Part shown: piece by piece, positions 41,801 to 53,800 of the stretch | How positions within the stretch are numbered: the first letter of the stretch is position 1 | Layout of the letters: every line of letters starts with the position of its first letter | From: Akebia trifoliata | Lineage: Eukaryota > Streptophyta > Magnoliopsida > Ranunculales > Lardizabalaceae | Length of the DNA stretch: 64,000 nucleotides | Assembly (NCBI GenBank): GCA_017979445.1 | Contig: CM030714.1 | Coordinates: 15,061,892 to 15,125,891, forward strand | Reading direction: 5' to 3' | The notes under the pieces: model-generated | The model's database searches: none | What the model saw: the letters and a program-made list of their open reading frames with translations, nothing else | What the model was told of the DNA's origin: nothing | Position numbers and translations under genes: made by a program

Positions 41801-42260
41801 TACTTATGTATGCATGTTTCAAAAGACATGTGGTTGTCATCACTTAGCAGTGGAAGATGGCTACAATCTTCTCTAAAAGTGCAAGTTCTTTCAGTAATAG
41901 AGATTTTCATTAAAACCCATGATTACTGGTACTGGTACTGATCTGGTTTATCCACTTTATGTTTGCATGTCTCAAGAGACATGTGACTGTCAGTTCACAG
42001 TGTTTGAGATGGGTACAGGCTACAACCTTCTCTATAGTGCAAATTCTTTCTACTTAATTACTGTGGTGAATCATGGGATTTAATGGAAATATCAATGTTA
42101 TATTCCTTCTCTGTCAGTGCAAATTCTATTTGTAATCTACTTACTATAGTAAATAATAAATCAGGGTTTTTAATTTCACTTCTTGGGTGTCAATCCTTCT
42201 TTACTAGGGCAAATTCCTTTTGTAATATCTACTCAATATGGTAAATGGATCATGTGTTTT
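41801..42260 (+). repeat. Second local repeat family downstream of MIR319
   Basis: Loose copies carry GCATGT(T/C)TCAA(A/G)AGACATGTG (about 41812 and 41965), CTTCTCT(A/G)TAGTGCAA.TTCTTT and ACTATGGTAAAT-type words (about 41860, 42022, 42107, 42200). Spacing varies from about 80 to 150 bp. Their origin is unknown, with no coding potential. Confidence 0.5.
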
Positions 42261-43380
42261 AAATAAAACAACCACCCTCACATCTATACCCCTGATGTAA
42301 TGAAGAAATATATCCATTTCACTCAGTTCTTGAAATTAGGAGCATGCTATATAATTAGTTAAACAACAACTTCATCTTAATTAGGGCATCCATTGTTTGG
42401 GAAGACAGAAATTGGTATACATCTGTATATATTTGTTTGATAGTGAATTGTGTCACTTGGAAGTCGGACTAAACCTTTATTTCTATTTCTCTCAGTAGTA
42501 ACCTTAACTTTCCAACAAGGTTCAAACTTCAAAGTGCTAAAAAGAGGAGCTTTTAGCGTTTTTGATGGTGGTGGTGTTCATTTCAAGAGGCAGATGAAAG
42601 TGGCGAGGAGCCATGCTCCTCACATTCTACGACAATAACTTCATGGGGATTGCTCTCTCTTACAGCAACAAGTTCCTAGATATCTGCTCTTGATACCGAC
42701 TACCTGTGTTTTGTACGAATCTCAAGGACTAACAATGGTCTAGCTCTGGACATTTAAATTTTATTGTTCCGAAACTACCCTCTGTTGTAAATGTACTAGT
42801 GAGTAGTGAACCTGATCATGGTGCAAGAACATAAGCTGAAGGAATGTCCTCTCTCTCTCTCTCTCTCTGCTTTTGGAATCTTGTGTGGGGTATGTAGGTT
42901 GTATGGGCTATGTACTATCAAGAAGGCACTGTTTTTAGTCCTGCAGAAGAAACTAGGGCACTGTTTTCTGCATTTCTGTGATACTTTGTTGTATTTCTTG
43001 ACTAAGAGTGACAATCAGAAGGAATCTTACATTTGTGCTTCAAATTTTGCTTTTTTTTTTTTAGGCAGTTTGTGACAAGTTACCCTACTATTGTCTTCAA
43101 TATTTTATTATTAATATTTCATATATAAACCAAATATAAGAGTGCATTTTTCTCTACAAAGAGAGTGATTATGTGATTTCAGCATGTAGCATCTCATGAG
43201 GAAACCCTTACTACTGGTTACAATGCGGAGTAGGGCAAAGATTTGGTAGGGAACATTTTAGGAATTGGATGAAAAAATTAAAGAACTGCAAACATACAAT
43301 ATTGGAATAATTTGTGTATAAAAAAATTAGTTTAATAGTTAATTTTTTAATATCACTAGTATTTTTTTTTTCTTTCTAAT
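42261..43380. other. Unique sequence right of MIR319, no supported gene
   Basis: It contains a (CT)n run at about 42848-42868 and a poly-T near 43053. Short frames on the plus strand (42450-42638, 42806-43075) have no recognisable domain; the second crosses the CT run. It could be the 3' part of the primary miRNA transcript or an unrecognised non-coding exon. Confidence 0.4.
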
Positions 43381-43440
43381 CAAGAGAAAATTTATTTAAA
43401 AAGAGAAGAAAAAGGCAAGGCCATTACAATTTTTGAATAC

Positions 43441-43640
43441 ATGGGAGACCAATTAAATCCCTCCAAAAAGAAGTTTTTACTATTTAAGGAAGAGAATCGA
43501 ACGAAGAAATGTTTTTAGAATCTAATGCAATTTTCAACTACATGGGAGACCAATCAAATCTCTCGAAAAAAGAATTTTTTACTAATAAAGGAAGAGAATC
43601 AAAGGAAGAAAAAACTTTAGAGTCTAATGTATGAGCAATG
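43441..43640. repeat. 101-bp tandem duplication
   Basis: ATGGGAGACCAAT(T/C)AAATC occurs at 43441 and 43542, followed in both by AAGAA.TTTTTACTA.T(A)AAGGAAGAGAATC and ..TTTTAGA(A/G)TCTAATG. The second copy runs into the RNase H remnant's C-terminal codons. Confidence 0.8.
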
Positions 43641-43940
43641 TAATTAGCAAAGGAATCCACAACCATATTACCTACTTGGAAAACATGACGAACATTCCAT
43701 CTGACTCCACTGAGAAGATTCATAATCTGGAAATGAATCGAGTCAACCTCCCAAGGGACTCCTTTCCCTTTAAGAGCTTCACCAACAAGATTTGAGTCCA
43801 TTCACGTCAATCAAAAGAACTAATTTCAAAGCTTCAAGAAGGCCTTTCAATTCAACCATTTTGTTCGAAGCGCGACCAATAAAAGTAGAGCACGCCTTGA
43901 TCCATCAAAGTTTAATTTCAACCAACCCAAATCAGGTTTC
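43538..43940 (-). pseudogene. RNase H-like domain (plant non-LTR element type)
   Basis: The open part (43801-43538) reads DSNLVGEALKGKGVPWEVDSIHFQIMNLLSGVRWNVRHVFQVGNMVVDSFANYIAH. The upstream part (about 43935-43810) reads AFTDAS...IGRASNKMVELKGLLEALKLVL in another frame. VE(S/G)DS..V, A..N..ELK.L..AL and V.R..N.VAD.(L/F)A are the signatures of the RNase H domain fused to plant LINE reverse transcriptases and their free-standing derivatives. No RT is seen nearby, so this is a detached fragment. Confidence 0.7.
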
Positions 43941-44143
43941 AATCACTCGAATGGAACAAAGGAGTATCTAGAGGATGATGGATTAAATATAATTGGTCAC
44001 ATAATCATTAAAAACATTTTACAACCATTTGCATAAATAAAAAAAATTGGATAATCAAATTGAAGATTGAATATCAGTGGTAAGGTTGTGAGTTATAAGA
44101 AGAGTTACAAGTCGACAAATCTACAAGCTAAGGAACAAGTTGC

Positions 44144-44530
44144 TGTTGTACACGTTAAAGATGTGCACAATTCTCACGGTTCTATTGATAGACCGGTTGG
44201 AGATCTACACGGTTTTGGTTGTGGAGATCTACACGATAAGGCTGCCGCTAACATTGCTATCCTATGTGGAATCGCAAGAGAACTTAAACAGAACCGGTTT
44301 ACAAGAGTCTTGTAGTTATAGGACTGTTCTGTGTCGTTGCATCTCTTATTTAGTAGTTAGATTAGTATAGGAAACTAAGATCTTATGTAAAATCCTTATC
44401 TGTAACCATCTCATATTTTATTTTTCGAAGTTAATTGGAAAAGGACCACATAAGATTTAGTAGATCTTCTTTTGATCATCTCTTCGTTTGTCTTATTCTC
44501 AACTATTTAAGCTTTTCATGGTATCGGAGC
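44144..44530 (+). repeat. copia-2 5' LTR and primer-binding site
   Basis: TGGTATCGGAGC at 44519-44530 is the initiator-Met primer site of copia elements, with one change (G for A at position 8). The LTR ends TTTTCA at 44518. I place the start at TGTTGTACACG (44144), which is tentative. GAGATCTACACG(G/A)T is duplicated at about 44200 and 44223. A plus-strand frame (44067-44315) here is not supported as a gene. Confidence 0.5.
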
Positions 44531-44598
44531 GTGGTTCTAAATCAACCAAATAGTAACTACAAAAATCAACCCAAATACTTACTACTAAAATCGACTCC

Positions 44599-45260
44599 AT
44601 GGCTGTGTTAACTCAATATCTGCACAACCTATCAACCTTTTTCTCAGCAAAGCTCAAAAATTCAAAATTTCTCCTTTGGCGAATATAGGTTCTCCCACTA
44701 GTGAAAAGTCTTGGACTCTTTTCACATCTTAGTGAGGAGCCACCGCAATAAAATATCAAGAATAATGAAGAACATGAAGTTTGCAATCCACAATACAGAA
44801 ATTGGATGTTAGACGATGGTCTTCTCATAAGCTAGCTCGCAACCACTATGTGCTAAGCCTTGTGATTGACATCGACAAAGCTCAACAAATCTGGAAACAT
44901 CTTGAGGAATCATTTGCCCCCACCAGCAAGGATAGGGAGGTGCAATTATGACATAAGTTACAAATGCATAAGAAAGGTAATCGGTCACTTAGTGATTATC
45001 TAAAATCCTTCAAGACTATATGTGATAATCTTATGGCTATTCAGCATCCAGTTTTGGATGAAGATAAGGTGGTCTACCTGTCTACGGTAATCATTCACAA
45101 CCACAATGCTTTCTAAGCCACATTTTCCTACTTACTCTGAGTTTATTAGTGCACTTCAATGGCATGAATTGAGGTTACAAAATCCATCTATGGAGGAGTC
45201 TACCTTGGCATCTGACTATTCTCATGCCTTAATTTGTTGGAAAATTGGGTAGAAACCGTG
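44599..45260 (+). pseudogene. copia-2 gag, truncated
   Basis: From ATG 44599: MAVLTQYLHNLSTFFSAKL, then NSKFLLWRI, with stops. Next come RNWMLDDGLLIS, LVIDIDKAQQIWKHLEESFA, TSKDREVQL, LQMHKKGNRSLSDYLKSFK and LMAIQHPVLDEDKVVYL. This is the UBN2-type copia gag (A..IW..L...FA..S...V..L...L...KKG..S...Y....K). It ends in a GRNRGHGGG-like basic tail near 45260, after which homology stops. No pol is present. Confidence 0.78.
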
Positions 45261-45464
45261 GTCATGGAGGTGGAAGATGTTAGTTCTATATTTTGTCAAT
45301 CCCGAGACTTAGTAGTGTCTTAGACCGATTAGTATTCGAAGATGCGTGAAGATTCCGGTAAAGCTGCTCAACCTCAAGCACCTCGACAAAATGTTTTAAA
45401 TGTGTGTGTGCAAAGCCTAAAAGACAATACGACCACCTATACCATTACCTAATACCTTGATGAT
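45261..45464. other. Short unassigned stretch between copia-2 and the SIRE/Tork-like LTR
   Basis: 204 bp with no recognisable domain. It may be the decayed end of copia-2 gag. Confidence 0.3.
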
Positions 45465-46954
45465 TGTTAGGTCAACTCATATTGGTAAGAACAACATATT
45501 CTCGACCTATTAGATCATCCAAACTTTCGGGAGTCAAAAATGTTGGAAAGGGTATTTTGGTAATTATACATCCCTTAGGATATTTCCCAACACCTTTGTG
45601 ATAGTTTGGGCAACTTCTATTAGTAAAATATTCAAAATCCGCAAATCGTTCAATCACCGAACCTCTCGGGAGCAAAATATGTATCAAAAGAGCATTTTGG
45701 TAATTTCGAAAATACTTAGGGTATCAATTGGAGGTGGAATCGACGGTGCCAAGGATAGAACATGAATTTCAAGTGCAAAGTAGAACTTTGATTCTTTTGA
45801 TGCCACCGAAACTTGGCCTATGGTGCCAATGACATCATATTGAGGGTGTCATTGATAATGCTACCCATAGTATCCAACGACTATATCTTTTATTGTTGCT
45901 TCTTTGATGGTGCCACTGATAGAAACTCAACCCCAGATCTTTTTCTATATATTTAGAATCCTTGGTTTTAGTTAGGTTTGATTAAGACTTGAGGATTTGA
46001 GCTCCCAAGTCTCCCACATACCTTGGAGCATCCTCAATCTCGATGAGAGCCTAGATTTAGTTGAACCCACCTTCAACCTCTTACTTGATCCCACTCCTAC
46101 CATCAAACCTTCCTTTGGATACACATTGGTAGAGTCAAGGAGAACTGGTCAATAGGAGAAGATTGAAGGAGTGAAAATAAGGACATGAAGATCTCAAGCA
46201 TCAAAGTGGAAGATCCATCGATTGAATCATCCTTAATTCATCTCCACTCATCCGTCCATCACCTTGAACACATTGGTATATCACTCGAAGCAAGGATCAC
46301 CAGTTGATGAAAGAAGTGAAGATCAGAGACCCAAAAAACTCAAGGCCTTGATTGGAAAATCTTATTTATTGAGCGAGTATTTGTATTTTGTGTTTTAATT
46401 TGAAAATCTTTCAAAGGAATTTCTTGGTTTTTACTTATAAAAAACAAAGCACTTGCTTGAGTCTAAGACTCTCGACAAGTGACAATGTTCTAAGTTTCCC
46501 CAGGATAAAACTAAAGTTAGAGTGAAGTGTTAAATCTTTCGAACAAGAAGGTTACGTGATTTAGCCTAGGAAAAAATTCTATGTGCGGTTTGAGGTGAAC
46601 CAAAAACGTCATTGGTTAGTGAATACCAAGACCTTTGCGAAGGTGGCCTTGGGAGTGGATGTAGGCACATTTCCAAACCACTATAAATCTTGTGGCTTTT
46701 GTTTCATTTACGTTTCCGCAACATTTACAGATGAATGCTATGACTGACATGTGTTGAGTGTCTAAATTCTAAGTGTAATTTGTTTTATTTACAAACTAGA
46801 GACCTAGAATAAAATCGAGAATCAGTGAATGAACCTAGGTGATCACATTGTTAAACTAATACACCTAGGTAAATTTGAATAACCGAAAGAAATTTTAAAT
46901 TGTCATATTCATCCCCTTTAGGACTAGACACAGTACAAAATATATGCAATTTCA
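45465..46954 (+). repeat. 5' LTR of a SIRE/Tork-like copia element (copia-3)
   Basis: It starts TGTTAGGTCAACTC (tentative) and ends ATTTCA at 46954, followed by the primer site. It contains two related blocks about 140 bp apart (both with ATTTTGGTAATT at 45554 and 45694), TTTTTCTATATATTTAG near 45938 as a possible TATA, and GCACTTGCTTGAGTC near 46450. The length of about 1.49 kb fits SIRE-type copia LTRs. Confidence 0.6.
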
Positions 46955-46956
46955 AT

Positions 46957-46968
46957 TGGTATTAAAGC
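46957..46968 (+). other. Primer-binding site of copia-3
   Basis: TGGTATTAAAGC, two changes from the initiator-Met primer site TGGTATCAGAGC, preceded by the usual CAAT spacer. Confidence 0.75.
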
Positions 46969-46979
46969 GTGTTTTTCTA

Positions 46980-47378
46980 GAAAAGTTTAACAACCTTGAG
47001 TTGATCCAAATAGCTTTGAATCATGTCTTGCTTTGTCAAGTGATCTTCCATTCGACCCCCAATATTTGATGACTCAAAACATGCATTTTGAAAAACTAAG
47101 ATGATGATATACATCAACTCTTTGAGCTGTGACATTTGGGACATGGTTGAGAATGGATGGCAATCACCTATGGAGACCATTGAAAAAGATGGTGTCTCCA
47201 CTTCAGTTCCAAAGTCATCTAATGATTAGACCGAACAAGAAAAGTCTGACAATAACAAGAATTATATAACATTTAATGTCATTTACTTGGCTATGGCCAA
47301 TGATGAACTTCAAAGAATTTGCATTTGTTTGTCAGCTAAAAAAGCTTGGCAAATCCTGAAAACTACTCATAAGGGCAC
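46980..47378 (+). pseudogene. copia-3 gag, N-terminal part, cut by Athila
   Basis: The plus frame reads CDIWDMVENGWQSPM, then TEQEKSDNNKNYITFNVIYLAMANDELQRICICLSAKKAWQILKTTHKGT. (H)D(L/I)WDVVENGW, ..AI...L...E...I..C..AKEAW.IL...HEGT is the gag of Tork/SIRE-like copia. It stops at 47378, the exact edge of an Athila LTR. GGCAC (47374-47378) is the candidate left target duplication. Confidence 0.78.
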
Positions 47379-48559
47379 TGGTGGGACTATCGTTGTTCCT
47401 CCCATCGGACTTAATATTAATCTTACTTTTACCTTACTTGTGGGGCAAGTAGGGGGTCGAACCCAAGAGAAAGGGGGAGTAGAGTTAAGCTAAGAGGGTA
47501 AAATTCGCATTAACCAAAAGGAATTAAAACTATATCAAGAAAATTTAAAGTTGTTGGAAAATGAATCAAAGTAAATGAAGTTAAAAACAAGTAAACTTAT
47601 GAAATTAAAGCACTATTGGAAGTGAATCTACCTAGAAAGTTAATGAGCAACTCCTAGTCTCTAATCTTTTTTATAACTCAATCGTCAGAGCTTGGTGTTA
47701 GCTCCTTAGATCGAAAAGTTTAGCAAATGAAATCAAATGAAAGAAAATAAACAAAGTAGAATTCCTTGAACTCTCTACTAGCAACTATCAACCTTTAGCA
47801 TACCTTATCTTGACCTAATATAAGTATAAAGTATCTATATTAAGAATAGAATGTGCAAGAAATCTTAAAGGGAACTCATGAATATTTTAGATAAAAGAAA
47901 GGCATGAAACTAGAAACAATACAAGAACTTACTCTAGATTTCTCCAATCTCCAATGGAGGGGAACTTAGCCTAATGTCATCGTAAGAGAGGGAAGATAAG
48001 AGATGGAAGAACTTTTCTTCATTTCATGAAGAAATTTATAAAATTCTTCTTCTACTAGTTCTTACAAAACTATTTAGCCAAAAAGAAAATAAATTAGAAG
48101 ATGAAAATACAAAAAATATAAGAGAAAATGCTAAAAGACTTAGATGAAAATAGTCTTGAATAAATAATCAAAAAAAGATTTTTTCTAGAGATTGAGTTCT
48201 ATTTATAGAGAAAAAAATATGTAGAAGAGTCCAAAAGTAGCATCCACTTTTCTTTGCACAAAAGAACAAAAGAGGAGAACATGAGTTAAGAATTAGGACA
48301 TTCCAAAATGAGCCCAAATACTTTTGTCTTGAGATTTTGACTCTAATGTTGTTTTCTGCAAAAGAAATACACGTAATCAAATTTATCTAGTAAATAAAAT
48401 TATTTATGTATAATTAAGCTTAATTATCATCTAATAACATGCAACATGATGTTTCGAGGCTTATCATGATTATTACCTTAATATAGAGAAATAAGGATAA
48501 AAATCAAGATAAATGTTTGAGAAATGTGCGTATAATTCAGTGTTTCGAGACATTCATCA
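47379..48559 (-). repeat. Athila-A 3' LTR
   Basis: 1,181 bp; in plus coordinates TGGTGGGACTATC...GACATTCATCA, the reverse of TGATGAATGTC...TCCCACCA. It is homologous to the LTRs at 25766, 28422 and 56169. The sequence ACACCCCCAAACTT (48560-48573) next to it is the reverse of the purine tract AAGTTTGGGGGTGT. Confidence 0.9.
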
Positions 48560-50420
48560 CACCCCCAAACTTATCTTTTTCTAGTCTTTAGAAAATAAAA
48601 TTGCCTTTTTCGCAGGCAGCTCGACTGTATTTAGCGATTGTAGCAAGCACTTAAACCATTATGTTATTCCTAGTGGAGGAGTTTGACTCGTGAGGGTTTG
48701 TAGAAAATATACCCACAAAATTCAAAATAACTTTGAAGTAAGAATAATCAAAATCAAAACTTATATTGAAAAACATAAGTCTTTTTTTTTAGTTTTGTCA
48801 GTCAATTGGAAGTAATGCTTAGTAAAGAGTCCCAACCCTTATTCTTCTATGACAAAATTTAAACTTAAATTGACCTTTGAGCGATAGTGGTTCTAACTTA
48901 GAAATTTAAGAGATTCAATTTCTTAGAATGAGTTTCAACCTTCTAACTACTCAAGAATAACTTGGAGTAACTTATGGTTTAATTCTAACTTAGTATCTTG
49001 TTTGAGGTAGTGAGAAGTGTGGATATTTACTTTGATACCTTTAAGGGGCTTTATCTGTGATATTTCAGTATTCTCACATTTTTACACTTGATGGCTTTCA
49101 CCCTATTAAAACTTTACATTTATAAACTTTTGGATCTTTGATTTTATTTCTTTGAGGGGTCTTTTATTTTTCTTACTCTATTACTTCTTCTTTTCTATTA
49201 CTTTTTCACTATTTTTCTAAGAAAAATAGATAGCCCTTTTCAAGGTATCCAGTATAATTCAATGATTGTTGTACAAGGTACATACAACCCAGTTCTATTT
49301 TTCTTCTAATCAGCCAACTAATTGAAAAAGGAAGTCAACGTTTATTAAACCCAGTTTTTTCTTTAAACTCTAGGTAGAAAGAAGCTAACAAGGTCTCTTA
49401 ATTTAATCTAGATTCTTGGTAATTCTTATTAGAAGTGATTATAAACCAAAATGTAAATTTGCTCTAACTTTTGCCTATGAGAAAAACAAATGAGGACTAC
49501 AGATCATAACTTCCAATGAAAGATTGATTAAATATTTTTAACTAAGTGCTTAAAGATACAAGCTAAGATTTTGAGCAAAATACAACAAAATCGCTAACCA
49601 AAAGTTTTTAGAATTTTCAAATTTTTATGTTTTTTTTTTTTGGAATAAAAGAAAAAAATAATAAGTGAAAATCCGACCCATACATCCAAACTTAAACATT
49701 ATATTGTCCTCAATATTTCAATATGTACATGCAAAGGTAAAATTGAAATTGACAAAATGAAATGAAGTGGGTTAGATAGCACCTGAGAAAGACCCTATAG
49801 TCATGTTGATTTTTAACACAATATCCCCTGAAAGGAGACAACACACCAATATCTTCAACCTACATTGTGTAAAAGTAGTAATAAAATGAACTAAAATCCT
49901 AAGATTTGGATATTAATGGTAGTTATGACAATCGCTTAACGTGATATGGGTACCACTCATCACTTTTTAGCACGTAGAGCTTGGGTGCATCAGGTATGCC
50001 ATCTCGATTTGTTAATGACTATTTGAGGAGGGCCACCAAGGGGGAAACTTATTGATAGGTAGACCATTCTTTTATGCTAAGTGATGCACAATCCTCAACA
50101 TAAGAGACCAATTATGATTTTTTTTTAGAATCTACCACTTTGATTTTGAACCAATAACTGTTCCCGATGAGGGAAATGGTCAAGTTCTAATCCAATAGAA
50201 GCAAAATAACTAAATTACTCATTCGAAAAACAAAAATAAAAACAAATGGGTTGCCTCCTATAAGTGCTAAGTTTAACGTCTTTAGCCAGATGAAAACTTA
50301 GTTAATTTGATAGACGGGGTCATCGAGGAGAAGAACTTCCTCCTGCGAAACATATTTGAAAAAAGATTTGAGACGTTGGCCATTTACTTTGAAAGTGGAT
50401 CCGTCCTTAGGATTAAGGAC
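48560..50420 (-). other. Athila-A 3' non-coding region
   Basis: It begins (minus-strand end) with the polypurine tract at 48560-48573. It matches the internal region of the coding-free element (27540-28421) and Athila-B (57364-58990), including GAGTTTGACTCGTGAGGGTTTG. The block ATGGGTTGCCTCC..AGTGCTAAGTTTAA(C/T)GTCTT at 50247 recurs at 58989. No env-like frame is visible. Plus-strand frame 50307-50495 is antisense. Confidence 0.6.
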
Positions 50421-51540
50421 TTCAACCGAAACTTGAGTCTTCTTGGCAAAGGGTGGTGTATGCTACATACAACAAAACTCTTTGATTGGGAATGAAATTC
50501 CTCCTAAGAATGTGCCTATCGTTAAAGAATTTGATACTCTCTTTGCACCTTTTGGCATAATCATATGAGTTATTTCTCATCTCTTCTAACTCGTCTAGTT
50601 GTAATTTTCGCTTCTCATCAACTTTATCAAAATCAAAGTTGAGGCGCTTAGTTGCCCAATACGCACGATGCTCAAGTTCTACAAAGAGATGACTGGCTTT
50701 ACCAATAATTAATCGGTAGGGAGACACCCCTATGGGTGTCTTAAATGTGGTCTTATAGGGTCAGAGTGAATCACTCAATCTCAAAGACCAATCTTTCCTT
50801 GAAGAATTGATTATTTTTTCTAAGATAATATTTATTTCCCTATTAGAAATCTCCACTTGCCCACTTGTTTGTAGGTAGTAACATGTGGCAATCTTATACG
50901 TTATGAGGTATTTATTCATCAATGCAGCAAAGATCTTGTTGCAAAAATACGAGCCACCATCACTTATGATAGTTCAAGGAGTACCGAATCTTGAAAAGAT
51001 CGTTTTCTTGATGAATTTTATCACAACCTTGTGATCGTTAGTTCTACACACGTCAATGGCAACTAGGATGTATTGGTAACTCTGGGAGATAGAAAAGGGT
51101 CCTATAAAGTCTATACCTCACACGTCAAAAATTTCGATGATCAAGATAGGATTTTGAAGCATTTCGTTTCTCTTGGAGTTTTTTCCTAATCTCTGACATC
51201 TATCATAAGATTTTCTAAAACTCGTGGGCATCCCAAAAAATATTGGGACAGAAAAAATCACACTATAAGATTTTCATAGCAGTCTTCTTACCACTGAAGT
51301 GCTCTCCGTAGGCATGATTATGGCAAAACTCTAGGATATTAGCTTGCTCAAAAGTTGGAATACAACATCCAATGATTTAATTAGGACAATACTTAAATAA
51401 GTATGACTCATCCCAAAAATATCATTTTGTCTTCGACAAAAGATGGAGTTTCTCTTGACTAGTCATTTCGATTGTGAATTGACGTGTAACTAGGTAGTTG
51501 ACAATGTCCGCATACCATGGAGCATTGGCTTGAGAGATTT
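50421..51540 (-). pseudogene. Athila-A integrase
   Basis: The C-terminal part is open at 50727-50422: [53 protein letters not shown], then FNDRHI and GQRVLL-type sequence. This is the characteristic Athila integrase tail (SPYRLV.GKACHLPVELEH.A.WA...LN.D........L.ELEE.R..AY). The core lies at about 51400-50760 with stops, e.g. the HC(H)..C region near 51300 and the SDGG-type segment near 50960. Confidence 0.8.
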
Positions 51541-52160
51541 GCATAAGTTACTCATCGAAAAAGTATTCAAATATGGGTAAGGACTCTTCGGATAGCTTAT
51601 TAACTATCTTAGACAAGTGATCAGCTACGATATTTTCTGCTCTATTTTTGTTTCGGATCTCGAGATCAAACTCTTGTAAAAGTAGAATCCAACGAATTAT
51701 CCTTATTTTAGCATCTTTCTTTGATAAAAAGTACTTCAATGCTGCGTGGTCTGTGTAGATCACGACTTTAGATCCTATGAGGTAGGGGTAGAATTTTTCA
51801 ACGGCATAGACCACTGCTAGCATTTCCTTCTCTGTTGTAGAGTAATTAAGTTGAGCATCGTTGAAGGTTTTACTAGCATATTGGATAACATGAGATTTTG
51901 TGATTCATTGACCCAAAACAATGCTTATTGCATAATCTAAAGTGTCGCACATAACATCGAGTGGAATGCTCCAGTTTGGAGGTTGAATAATGGGTGCTGA
52001 GGTTAACTCGGACTTGAGCTTGTTAAACGCAGATAGACATAACTCTGAAAAAGTCGTAAGGAACATCATTTCGTAATAGTTCACATAAAGGCTTCGAAAT
52101 TTTCCTGAAATCTTTAATGAATCTATGATAGAAACCCGCATGAGCTAGGAATGACCTAAT
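51541..52160 (-). pseudogene. Athila-A RNase H
   Basis: 52141-51905 ends the RT connection (AFNKLKSELTSAPIIQPPNWSIPLDVMCD.LDYAI..VLGQ). 51823-51548 reads [76 protein letters not shown](V)V.A.EKF..YL.G.KV...TDH.AL.YL and N..ADHLSR are RNase H hallmarks of Athila. Frames are split by stops. Confidence 0.87.
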
Positions 52161-53025
52161 TTCTTTGACTATTTTAAGAGGTGATAATTTTCGATTAGAC
52201 CTACCTTCGCCTTATTTACCTCAATCCCCTTAGTAGAAACAATGTGCCCTACCACAATCCCCAATGTTACCATGAAATGATATTTTTTCCAATTGAGGAA
52301 TAGATTGACCTCTTTCCAACGTAGAAGGACCAAAGTCAAGTGATGGAGACATTCCTCAAAACTTGATCCAAAAATTGAAAAATCGTCTATGAACACTTCG
52401 AGATATCTTTCTAGCATGTCAAAAAATATACTCACCATACATCGCTAAAAAGTAACGGATGCATTGCACAATCTAAAAGGCATGCTACGATACGCGAAAG
52501 TTTCTAAGGGGTAGGAGAAAGTTATTTTCTCCTGATCGATTGGAGCAATAAGTATCTGGTTGTATACAGAATAACCATCTAAGAAGTAATAGTAATAATG
52601 TCTTGTTAGACGCTCTAACATTTGATCAATGAAAAGTAAGGGAAAATGATCCTTAGGAGTCATTAAGTTGAGTTTCCTATAATCGATACACACTCTTCAT
52701 CTATTTTGTACTCGAGTGAGAATTAATTCGTTGTCTTAGTTCACTACCAAAGTGATATCAAACTTTTTTGAAACTACTTGTATATGACTCACCCAACGAC
52801 TGTCGGAGATAGGATAGATAATACACGCAACTAGCAATTTCATCACTTCCATTTGAACCACATCTTTCATGACAAGATTTAACCGTCTTTGAGGTTCTAA
52901 GGAAGGCTTAACGCAATCCTCTAGACGAACATGGTACATCACCACAGATGGACTAATTTCCTTGATGTTAGCTATGGTCCAACTAATAACTTCTTGATAT
53001 TCTCTTAATATTCTTAACAACTTTC
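52161..53025 (-). pseudogene. Athila-A reverse transcriptase
   Basis: 53020-52736 reads LREYQEVISWTIANIKEISPSVVMYHVRLED, LEPQRRLNLVMKDVVQMEVMKLL and ISDSRWVSHIQVVSKK. 52693-52445 reads CIDYRKLNLMTPKDHFPLLFIDQMLERL, FLDGYSVYNQILIAPIDQEKITF and RSMPFRLCNASVTF. 52438-52169 reads MLERYLEVFIDDFSIFG, with the catalytic FIDDF (the family has VFMDDFSVFG). It is a complete set of RT motifs over three broken frames. Confidence 0.88.
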
Positions 53026-53329
53026 CCTCTTAAACTTCATTGAGGTGAGAGGAAATGATCACGGGCAATATTTGTTTCTTGCCAAGAAATACATATCTCA
53101 AGGTCTTTGGAAGCGACTTGAGTTCTAAGTTTGAAGGCTCGACATGGGAAAGAATAAGATTCGATGTGTACACCGGAAGACTTTCAGCTTTTGTGTGTCA
53201 CCACATAGAATCTAAGAGTGGAACGGATTTAAGCAAAGCATTGACTTCGTTTATATTCTTCTACGTCCAAGTCAAGGCCAAAGTAAGTCAAACATTTCGC
53301 TAAGAGATCAGAGTATCCTAACTCTTAAC

Positions 53330-53800
53330 ACATTTGATTGACTAATGTATCTATCATGTTCAGTTCCTCCATACCATCATCTACATCAATTCCTTAGAAA
53401 TTGTAGAAGATGTTTAGTTTCACTTTCTTATCCTTGAATGCTAAAGTCATAATCTCATTTCTACAACGAATGACTGTGTTAGATGTGGTTAAGAATGGAC
53501 GTCCTAAGATGATGGGAATATGACTATTCGAATTGATGACTAGTTTTGTGTCTAAGACAACAAAGTCAATAGGGAAGTAGAAATCTTTGACTTTAATTAT
53601 CACGTCCCCAACTATACCCTTTGGAATTTTTATGGACCTATCGACTAGACTCAACATGATATCGATAGGTTTTAAAACTCCCAAATCTAATTATTTATAA
53701 ATCGAATATGGTAAAAGGTTCACACTAGCCCCTAAGTTTAAGAGACATTTTTGACCACTTAGTTTTCAATGTGAATAGAAATTGTCGAGCATCCAAGATC
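53330..53800 (-). pseudogene. Athila-A aspartic protease region
   Basis: 53684-53394 reads VLKPIDIMLSLVDRSIKIPKGIVGDVIIKVKDFYFPIDFVVLDT, then IPIILGRPFLTTSNTVI and NEIMTLAFKDKKVKLNIF. ...L.LADRS...P.G...DV...V..F..P.DFVVL......PIILGRPFLAT is the Athila/gypsy protease with its flap and ILGR motif. The active-site D(L/T)GA lies just upstream (about 53750), where the frame is broken. Confidence 0.8.

Noticed and set aside
42450..43075. Short plus-strand frames downstream of MIR319 as possible small proteins
   Set aside because: They show no domain, no conserved motif and no codon pattern. One crosses a CT microsatellite and ends in a poly-T.
44067..44315. 82-residue plus-strand frame before the copia-2 primer site
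   Set aside because: It overlaps the inferred LTR, contains a short direct repeat (GAGATCTACACG) and has no recognisable domain.
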